Shown: positions 57,100 through 64,000 of the stretch, piece after piece | How positions within the stretch are numbered: the stretch's first letter is position 1 | Layout of the letters: the number at the start of each line of letters is the position of its first letter | Source: Sacculina carcini | Lineage: Eukaryota; Arthropoda; Thecostraca; Sacculinidae | Direction: 5' to 3' | DNA: 64,000 nucleotides | Assembly: GCA_916048095.2 (NCBI GenBank) | Contig: OU696595.1 | Span: 3,441,795 to 3,505,794, forward strand | Notes under the pieces: model-generated | Database searches by the model: none | What the model was told of the DNA's origin: nothing | The model's input: only the letters and a program-made list of their open reading frames with translations | Position numbers and translations under genes: made by a program

Positions 57100-57423
57100 T
57101 GTAATCAAGCAGAGAAGCAACGGGGCAAAGCCCTCTCACCTTCGCGCAGGTAACCCGCGCACCCGACGAGAATTCGTCCACTCGAGCAGAAATATTCTCG
57201 AACACACGGCAACGATGCTTACAACGCACAGGCCACCAACCGACTGACTCTCGACCGCTCGCAAAGCCAGCTGATACACACGCCAGCTGATACACGCCTC
57301 CGGCACTAGGCTCAAATCGCGGCCAATCAGCGCGCAGCAACGTGCGACGTCATACCTCGCACCAGTCGACTCAAGTGAGCCGCTATGACGTCACACCGCA
57401 CGCCACTCGACAACAACGCCACA
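57100..57423 (-). repeat. 5' LTR
   Basis: Identical to 52,295-52,618 at every base compared. As the upstream LTR in element orientation it should hold the promoter. The inverted CCAAT and CRE-like words are the only candidate elements; a TATA box is not evident. Confidence 0.95.
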
Positions 57424-60059
57424 GTTTCCAAACTATATTTATTACTTAACATCATTCCCCAGCATCATTTGCTTAAGTAGTATTTTACTTTTACCGCTAT
57501 AATAATTATTGCTAAAATTAATATATTTCCTCTATCATTAAAACCCAATATAACCAGAGTCAAACCTACCCAACCCAACCATTCAATCTTGACCGCAGTC
57601 AGTCTAGTCTGAGGTGATTAAACTTATTAGTTTGTGATCACAAAATATACTGATTCGATCATAATTTGTGATCAGAAGACTGAGAGTATCTACCCCAGGG
57701 TTCCTAAACACGTGGCCCACCAATACTTTTCTCTCAACCCGCCAATATAGTATCGGAACCAAACTGTAAGGCAGCTAAAATCACATTTGTTGCATAATGC
57801 GCTATATTTATACACAATTTAAGTCACATTTACATTAGTGAGTCTGGATCTTGAAGTCAAGCCCGTGAGTTTTGTATATGGATTCATTCCACACGGTAAA
57901 ATTGAATGTTTGAACCCACCCGTCGTGCAGAACAATTAATAAAACAAAATTAATACATATTTAAAAGCAAACAGCCAGTCTGATAGAAAACTCTAAATTG
58001 TTAAATCTATACCAATAGAAAATACCTGATCTGAATTTGCATATTCTTATTCTAATAATTGACGACATATTATTCAGTCAACCCGCCTCATACTTGAGCC
58101 CGCCCGTCGTCAGGAATAATTTCGAAATGTAAACACAAAATAACAATGATTTTTTCCAGTATATAAACGCTATCGCTAGAATTTTTAGTGCTAGCAAAAT
58201 ATCATATACCTCGCTATCATTTAAACCCACTCTTTATAGATACATTTAAGCCCGCCCGTCGTGCGGAACAGCTCATAAAATATAATTAATATTCAATTCA
58301 TAAGAAATTAGTGCAAATTGAAAAAGAAAAACAAACCGATAGGCAAAGTTTAAGACAATATAAAAGTCTAAATGTGAAATTTATGTTTCAATTTAGAAAA
58401 CATGTTTTTCCAAAACCCGCCTCATATTTAAAGCTGCCCGTCGTGCGGAATAATTCAGAACTCAAACACGAAACAAACACAAAGAAAATTGATGAAAAAA
58501 AACAATAGAAAAAGTAAAATTTGTAAATTCTTGTTTTTATTATTGACGAAGTTTTTTCCTTCAACACTGCTCAAATTCACACCCGTCCTTCGTGTGTAGT
58601 TATTCAGAAGTGTAACACTACCGAAACAATGAAACTTTCTGTCATCTCTATAATTCCAGATTAATGCTTCCGCTAAAACAGCATATGCATATAGTTGGCA
58701 TTGCATGATATTACAACCCGTATCCTTATGCAGCTTAAGCGTATTTAACTTGAAATTAAACCAATTAAATTACACAGTTAAATTCAGTAGTTTACTTTGT
58801 TCCCAGTAGGATTTTAACCGCCCGTCGTGCGGAACAATTCATGTGTAAATATTGAGGACAATAAAGCCTTTATATTCAGTATAGTGTAGCATTAATTAAA
58901 CTGTACGCAATAAAACCACACCATCCATGCTTGGAGCTAATATGATGCATTCTTAATTGTGGTTGGGCTTCAGTGAAATTTAATCGGTGTATATTCCTGT
59001 GAAATCGCAAGTGCGCATAATAGCTGTCAAATTGGCAATATGTCATTTTGACTTTACACCGCTGTAACTTCTTTCAAATACACTTTGGAAAATTATAAAT
59101 TATACCGTATTGTAGAAACAAAATTTCCATTACAATCGTATAATTTATTTTAATGTGTGGTAAATAGTTACTTAGAAATAGGTAGAAAAATGAATTAATT
59201 TTAGTCGCCCGGTGTTCAAGTGTAATTTTGGATGTATTTGAGAATTTTGCCAATTTTTGCACGTTTTTTGTATAATTTTTAGGTATAAATTATACTTTTT
59301 CTTGTAGAACACAAAATTTTCTACACAATAGTATAATTTTGATAGCTGTAACTTTGCTGGTTTATGAGGAATATATAGCGGAATATTGACCAAAATATTC
59401 ACGTTTTTCAGTGCTAATTTCGCCTTTTTGACTTCACACCGCCGTAACTTTTTTAATACACTTTGGAAAATTAAAAATTATACCGTGTTGTAGAAAATAA
59501 AATTTTCAGCATGATGGTATTATTTATTTAGACGTGTGATATTTAGTTGCTGAGAAATAGAGAAAAAAGTACAGAAAATCAGACGCTTGGAGTTTAAATA
59601 TAATTTTGAATGTAGACTGAATTTTTGTCATTTTTACATATTTTATATTTAATTTTTGGATATGAATTATAGCCTACCAAGTAGAACATAATATTTTCTA
59701 CACAGTGGTATAATTTGTATATCTGTACCATTGCTGGTTTATGAGGAGTAGATGGCGGACTATTGACCATAATTCTCGCATTTTTCAGGGTTCATTTTGT
59801 CTTTTCACCGCTATAACTTTTTTTGGTTCAATTTTTAAATTTTAAATTTAGCCTATCGTGTAGACAACTTTTTTTTTCAACGTAATGGTATACATTGTTA
59901 GCGGGTACACCAAGTGGTTACCGAGTGCGAGCTTGCAGAAAATGAACCAAGGAGGGTGAACAGACTAACACACACAGACAGAGGATCTCATTTATATATA
60001 TAGATGTAGTCAGCGTTCGAGTGTAGTTCTTCATGCTTCGAAAAGCCACCTCAAATTTT

Positions 60060-60240
60060 CCTTAGCCCCTACTTTTTACTTAGCCCCCCCCCCCCCTCAG
60101 CCCCCGCATGGGAAAAATTCTGGTGCCGCCACTGTTCATACTCCAGACCCATGCTGCAGCTGCACAATTAGACTCATGACTCATTGCGTATTGACTCATC
60201 TCCAGTCCCCCAATCCTACCCTTGGCGCCGCTACTGAACA
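60060..60240. repeat. hAT/MITE-like end fragments
   Basis: A poly-C run (60,086-60,098), then tggtgccgccactg (ending 60,134) and ttggcgccgctactg (ending 60,236). Read on the minus strand both begin CAGTNGCGGC, a common terminal sequence of hAT-type MITEs. Partner ends and target duplications are not identifiable. Confidence 0.35.
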
Positions 60241-60259
60241 ATGTTTAACCTTTGTGTGA

Positions 60260-60386
60260 TGCTGCTCTCTCTCTCTCCTACACTCTTCAATATTGCTGTA
60301 GATCGCATTCTGTCTTCTCTAGGTGGATCCGTTCAACACACCATATACGCAGACGACATAGTAATCTGGGCCACCGGATCATACCG
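60260..60386 (+). pseudogene. LINE reverse transcriptase catalytic-region fragment
   Basis: LSPTLFNIAVDRILSSLGG followed by TIYADDIVIWATGS, the B-C motif region of a non-LTR RT with intact YADD. Only about 40 codons remain before gag sequence begins in another frame. No other part of this LINE is seen. Confidence 0.65.
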
Positions 60387-61033
60387 GAATTTGACGGGTC
60401 AGGTGATGTGGCACAGTGGTGGCTCAGGTACGAAATGATGTGCTCATTGAAAGGTGTGAACGTGATGGCCGTTGTGCGGTTGAAGCTAGCGGACGGGGCA
60501 TTCACTGTATGGTCTCAGTTGCAGTCAGCAGACAGACTGAACGCTCAAAGGACAAAGTGTGCTTTGTACACTTCATTCGGCAAGGACAAGTATACAGCCT
60601 GGTCTGAATTTCGTAATCGATTCCTGCGGCTTAATGAGTCCCCAGACGTTTTTCTCGCAGAACTTGGCAAGCTGGCAGAATCTGTCGGTAATGTCACGGA
60701 AGATGTTCTGGAATGTGCTTTCTTGACCGGACTACCGAGCGAAGTATCAAAAGACGTTCAAGCAAGAGCGACCTCGGAAAAGCTGGACCTCGATGGGATG
60801 GTAGCGATGGCGCGGATGATTATGAAGCGGAAACAGAGTGAAGTGTGTTGTCAGGCGAGCATCGGACGCAAGACGGTTGGCGACGGCAATGTTAGTGGGA
60901 GTCAACGGCGCCCAATAGAGAGGGAAGTGAGATGTTTTGTGTGTGGGCAGACGGGACCCATTAGCCGATCGTGCCCGCAAAAATTGTCATCAGTGAAGTG
61001 TTTCTGCTGCTCTAAGCTAGGCCACTATGCGAA
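60372..61033 (+). pseudogene. gag of a third related LTR retrotransposon
   Basis: Homology begins at IPEFDGSGDVAQWWLRYEM, parallel to IPDFDG..DVVQWISKAKK in copy 1, so roughly the first ten codons are gone. It continues with ESPDVFLAELGKLAES (the SGESVD region), CAFLTGLPSEVSKDV and knuckles CFVCGQTGPISRSC (His replaced by Pro-Ile context, so this knuckle is degenerate) and CFCCSKLGHYAKDC. It ends with a stop at 61,024-61,026. It would be the structural protein; the copy is broken downstream. Confidence 0.75.
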
Positions 61034-61036
61034 AGA

Positions 61037-61385
61037 TTGTCCGTAAAACTGCTATCGAGAGGGTGCTCCAGCGCCGGCGCTTTCTCAGTCTCAGCAGTAG
61101 AGGCGCTTCCCCGCGCGAGTGTCTGTGTCAACGGTCGGACCTGCGTGGCGTTAGTTGATAGCGGATGTTCGTGTTGCATAATGTCGTCTGCGTTGTGTGA
61201 CAGTTGGGCTCGGCAAAGAGTTGGTGGTGGGAAAAATGTATGCAGTCATCAAGGCGTTGGTTGTGAATGGAAAACCATGGGAATTCGACCTCATCTTAGG
61301 CATGGATGCCATCGTAGCACTTGGTGGCGTACATATAGGCGCCACGGACATCATTCACGCACTTACCACAGCCATTCTGTAGGAA
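61037..61385 (+). pseudogene. aspartic protease of the third related LTR element
   Basis: CVALVDSGCSCCIMSSAL gives an active-site DSG. After a frameshift near 61,200 the second frame has EFDLILGMDAIVALGGVHI, matching FDLILGMNAISALGGV of copy 2. The link to RT (EYAPIITGFS-like) decays by about 61,500. No RT follows; GT repeats begin at about 61,630. Confidence 0.7.
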
Positions 61386-61629
61386 GCTATTCACGCACAA
61401 AAATTGTTAACTCCACGTGTCAGATAGCTGAGTACGCCCCTATCATCACGGGTTTTTCAATGAGCAATACCACTGACCGGAAAATATTGCATTGTTTCAG
61501 CGCCTCACACACACAAACACAATACGAGTCATTGTTTACACAGTTCATTTCCTCCAGTACTCTGATTTATCAGTGCTCTCAAACTCTGCACATATCAGTG
61601 TCTGTGGTGGCGTGTCAGCAATGATTTGG

Positions 61630-61900
61630 CTTGACCCGCTGGGTCACACGCACGCACACACACACATACATGCATACACAATGGTTGTGGTAGGTCACGA
61701 ATTCCCACATTAACCATGCGCACGATGTGTGTATGTATGTGTGTGTGCGTGTGTATGTGTATGTGTGTGTGTATTGCAGTCAATGTTGCATGTATGCGTG
61801 CATTTGTGAGTGAATGAGTCTCAACTATGCATCTATGTGTGTGTGTGTGTGTATGTGTGTTTGGGTGTGTATGGTTTGAATGTGCATTATTGACAGACGA
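61630..61900. repeat. CA/GT-rich microsatellite region
   Basis: CA-rich at 61,640-61,680, then GT tracts at about 61,726-61,775 and 61,837-61,862 with interruptions. Confidence 0.85.
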
Positions 61901-62029
61901 ATGCTTACGCAAACGTTCGTAGAGTAAGCTACACCCCACTAAATACACACATACACACCGGCTGAATAGGGAGAATTGTATAGTTTGGGATAATTCAGGC
62001 AAAAAGGGTGATGGGAAAAACTGAAAAGA

Positions 62030-62270
62030 CTAGATGTTTGAGAGATGTTAAGAAGTATAGTTTCCCATATACAGGTGTGTGATGGTGAAATCAAAAGAAA
62101 TCAGTTAGGGGAGGATATTGTAGGGGCTAAAAGCGTAGGAGCATTTATAGAAAGACTGGATGGTGTGAAATGCTGGGAATTTCAGGAAAGATAGGTTACT
62201 AGAGAATTGGAGACAGGACAGTACGACCACAGCTCATCTCCTGTGCTAAACAAATATGTGATTACAAATA
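62030..62270 (+). pseudogene. LINE ORF2 C-terminal fragment
   Basis: RCLRDVKKYSFPYTGV, then after a frameshift LGEDIVGAKSVGAFIERLD. This matches the R.YSF..R.ID.WN.L.EEIV..... F...LD tail of CR1-like ORF2 and parallels the fragment at 63,096-63,302. Stops abound. Confidence 0.65.
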
Positions 62271-62374
62271 TGTGAGTAAAGTCTTAATTATACTTGATAT
62301 ATGAACTTTGTTATCTTGTACCGCTATAAGCATAACCGTTGGGTCATATGCGATATATTTTTATTTATTTAAAA

Positions 62375-62466
62375 AACGCTATAGACAGTGAGTTTTTCAC
62401 TCACTGTCTATAGCGTTGAACAGTCAAATATATTGTTCATAAAATGAACAATATATTTAACTGTTC
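62375..62466. repeat. two adjacent long palindromes
   Basis: 62,375-62,417: perfect 19-bp stem (AACGCTATAGACAGTGAGT) with a 5-nt loop. 62,418-62,466: 23-bp stem with one mismatch and an AAA loop. No base separates them. A third short palindrome, GAAGTTAACTTC, is at 62,492-62,503. Confidence 0.9.
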
Positions 62467-62614
62467 CTTTGATCCGCTATTTATGAATAACGAAGTTAAC
62501 TTCATTGAGAAAGACCAATTTAGAAAATGTAAATAAAAAATAAAACCTAATTTAGAAGATTGGGAATTGCACAGTAAGTGAAGACACAGATAGTGTGGTA
62601 TTTTCAGTGTTTCT

Positions 62615-62617
<3 letters not shown>

Positions 62618-62660
<43 letters not shown>
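62618..62660. repeat. (TA)n microsatellite
   Basis: TA tract; degenerate TATA-rich sequence continues to about 62,750. Confidence 0.9.
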
Positions 62661-62665
<5 letters not shown>

Positions 62666-62836
62666 TCTTGTATATAAGATTATATATGCAAGAAAATACA
62701 TACAATACAATATATATATACAAGAAATAAGTAATATATATATATATGTATGTGTTTTATTGAACTCTGCAATTTGCATCATATTCTCTTTCTTATCTAT
62801 AATCTAATCGGAGGCTGACCAGCTTACGTCTATACG

Positions 62837-63060
62837 TGTGTGTGTGTGTGTATGTGTGTGTGTGTGTGTGTGTGTTGGGTCGTTATTTACCGGGATAATT
62901 GGATATGAAGGTGACTTTTCCGCTACTCTCTATCTCTCTCTCTGTCTATCTCTCTCTATTTCTTCTCATACTGATGCTTGTTGGTCATGAAGAATAGACA
63001 CCCACGCCACTAGTGTGTGTGTGTGTGTGTATGTGTGTGTGTGTGTGTGTGTCAGTGTGT
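62837..63060. repeat. GT and CT microsatellites
   Basis: GT tracts at 62,837-62,874 and 63,013-63,059 with a CT-rich stretch (62,925-62,962) between them. Confidence 0.9.
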
Positions 63061-63095
63061 ACTCACAGTTGTAGTTTACAGGAAATGAGCAGGGC

Positions 63096-63302
63096 TCAGG
63101 CTGTCCTGTCTCCATACCCACATTTATCTAACTTATGCTTGAACTGTGCTATACAGTTTGATTTAACTATTTCTTCACCCAGACGGTTCCATATATCTAT
63201 ACACCTACTTGGGAAACTGTACTTCTTTATATCCCTTAGTACCCGGGTTTGCTGTAGACATTTATTGTGTCCCCTATGGTCCTCGTACTCCAAACCACCC
63301 AA
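63096..63302 (-). pseudogene. LINE ORF2 C-terminal fragment
   Basis: 68 codons with NKCLQQTRVLRDIKKYSFPS, RCIDIWNRLGEEIVKS and QFKHKLDKCGYG, the conserved end of CR1-like ORF2. It is opposite in strand to 62,030-62,270, and the two are recognisably related. The GT tract at 63,013-63,059 lies where its 3' UTR would be. Confidence 0.7.
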
Positions 63303-63433
63303 TATCCCCTATCCAATCGTTCCATACCAATGCTGTGCTTGAAAACGTATATCCCCGTATATTATATTAAATCCCCCCTTAACCTTCTCTTTTCCAGTGA
63401 CGACAAACCAATTTTCTCTAACCTTTTTTCCTA

Positions 63434-63444
63434 ATGTGTGTATT

Positions 63445-63482
<38 letters not shown>

Positions 63483-63510
63483 CGCGTGTGTGTATGTGTC
63501 AGTGTGTGTT
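63434..63510. repeat. (GT)n microsatellite
   Basis: GT tract with a GCGC interruption near 63,478-63,486. Nothing else is recognised between 63,303 and 63,690. Confidence 0.9.
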
Positions 63511-63689
63511 CTTACTAGTTGTTCTTACTAGTTGTCTTCGCAGGAATGAGTCAGAGGCTCGTGACTCCCGCCTTCCAGCTATCATATGTCTCTTAGAAAC
63601 AGTTGTGAAACTTCTTAGAAACAGTTTAAACAGTTGTGTCGTTGGTTGGTGTACTACGTAGCTTGGCAACCTATTCCATCTATCTACCG

Positions 63690-63930
63690 TAAATGCTCTA
63701 TTTATCCGACAGGCTCCAATAATCCGGCACCCTCAGGTATGGGTTGAAAAATAATCCGGCACCTTCGTGAAGCTGGAGCTCGTCCTCGCTTGAGATGCGA
63801 TTGTGGGATTCCATCATAACAAAAGACACGTGGGCGATTACTACACAGAACAATACACTGTGGAGATACGCGTCTTCTCTCGTCCCTGTTATCAGTGCAC
63901 TATTTTTTGTGTTGCAGTTTTTGCGCAATC
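63690..63930 (-). repeat. pogo/Tigger-like element end (weak)
   Basis: gtaaatgctctatttatccg, caataatccggcacc and a second aataatccggcacc 42 bp on resemble the ATAATCCGGCACC repeats in the ends of pogo/Tigger elements. No transposase motif is visible in the 76-codon frame. Confidence 0.3.
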
Positions 63931-63939
63931 CTACCGTGC

Positions 63940-64000
63940 GGAGTGAATGTAGAAAACAAAATATATTACTGACAGACGCGCGCGGGCATCACTGCCCCAC
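63940..64000 (-). repeat. LTR-like fragment matching copy 1
   Basis: tactgacagacgcgcgcggg followed by catcactgcccc parallels 1,025-1,056 in the LTR of copy 1. Cut by the window end. Confidence 0.5.

Larger units (their letters stand above)
52295..57423 (-). mobile_element. structurally complete LTR retrotransposon (5,129 bp)
   Basis: Two identical 324-bp LTRs (TG...CA), a 5-bp target duplication GTTTC (52,290-52,294 and 57,424-57,428), a primer site next to the 5' LTR, gag, pol with PR-RT-RH-IN order, and a polypurine tract next to the 3' LTR. The domain order and D-35-E integrase fit Ty3/gypsy or BEL/Pao. No env is seen. Identical LTRs imply recent insertion. The only visible lesion is one in-frame TGA in pol. 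GC content is far above its surroundings. Confidence 0.95.
51623..60004 (-). mobile_element. complete Helitron-like element (copy e), split by an LTR retrotransposon
   Basis: On the minus strand it starts at 60,004 with A|TCTATATATATAAATGAG, then atcctctgtctgtgtgtg. It runs through reversed monomers (accgccgtaact-type words near 59,050, 59,440 and 59,810) and many hairpin modules (58,825, 58,580, 58,437, 58,255, 58,105, 57,915, 52,210, 52,030, 51,815). It ends CCGCAAAACGGGCGGG with TTTAATGCTAG|T at 51,623. Both ends obey the Helitron rule (5' TC, 3' CTRR with an upstream hairpin, A|T target). Without the 5.1-kb insertion it is about 3.25 kb. No Rep/helicase is encoded, so it is non-autonomous. 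Confidence 0.7.

Overview
This is metazoan-type nuclear DNA made almost entirely of transposable elements. It holds LINE fragments with apurinic-type endonucleases, Penelope-like elements with GIY-YIG nucleases, LTR retrotransposons, tRNA-derived SINEs, hAT-type DNA elements, a large Helitron-like family, and long CA/GT and TA microsatellites. Spliced-gene signals are almost absent. Only two weak candidate host exons were found, near 1.8-2.45 kb. There is no operon structure, and no rRNA or functional tRNA gene. The species cannot be named from this sequence; an invertebrate animal fits best.

Layout. 1-2.0 kb: minus-strand gag/protease remnant of an LTR element, with its primer site and LTR start. 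2.6-4.0 kb: SINE, LINE tail and a CR1-like reverse transcriptase remnant. 4-9.15 kb: Helitron-like modules. 9.2-10.6 kb: a Penelope-like element with a hammerhead-like 3' motif. 12.7-15.7 kb: L2/CR1-like LINE (L2-A). 15.7-20.7 kb: Penelope fragment, an unclassified repeat, a second copy of the 1 kb LTR element, a hAT MITE and nested Helitron-like copies. 23.7-25.5 kb: LINE L2-B, inverted relative to L2-A. 25.8-30.8 kb: two opposed copies of a Jockey-like LINE forming about 1.18-kb inverted arms. 30.8-31.9 and 39.3-41.2 kb: 3' and 5' pieces of gypsy-like elements. 32-46 kb: Helitron-like composites carrying a 300-bp SINE, a tRNA-Val SINE and a hAT element. 46.2-51 kb: nearly complete LINE L2-C with a PHD-finger ORF1. 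51.6-60.0 kb: a Helitron-like element with both ends, split by a structurally complete 5.1-kb LTR retrotransposon (52,295-57,423). 60-64 kb: gag/protease remnant, LINE ends, adjacent palindromes and a pogo-like end.

The most interesting points are these. (1) The LTR element has identical LTRs and a GTTTC target duplication. Its primer site is complementary to the first 12 nt of tRNA-Phe, and the same site recurs in a diverged relative at 983-994. (2) The Helitron-like family (A|TC...CTAG|T) repeats a CCGC-n7-GCGG hairpin module inside its copies. (3) Several insertions can be checked against uninterrupted paralogous sites within the same window.
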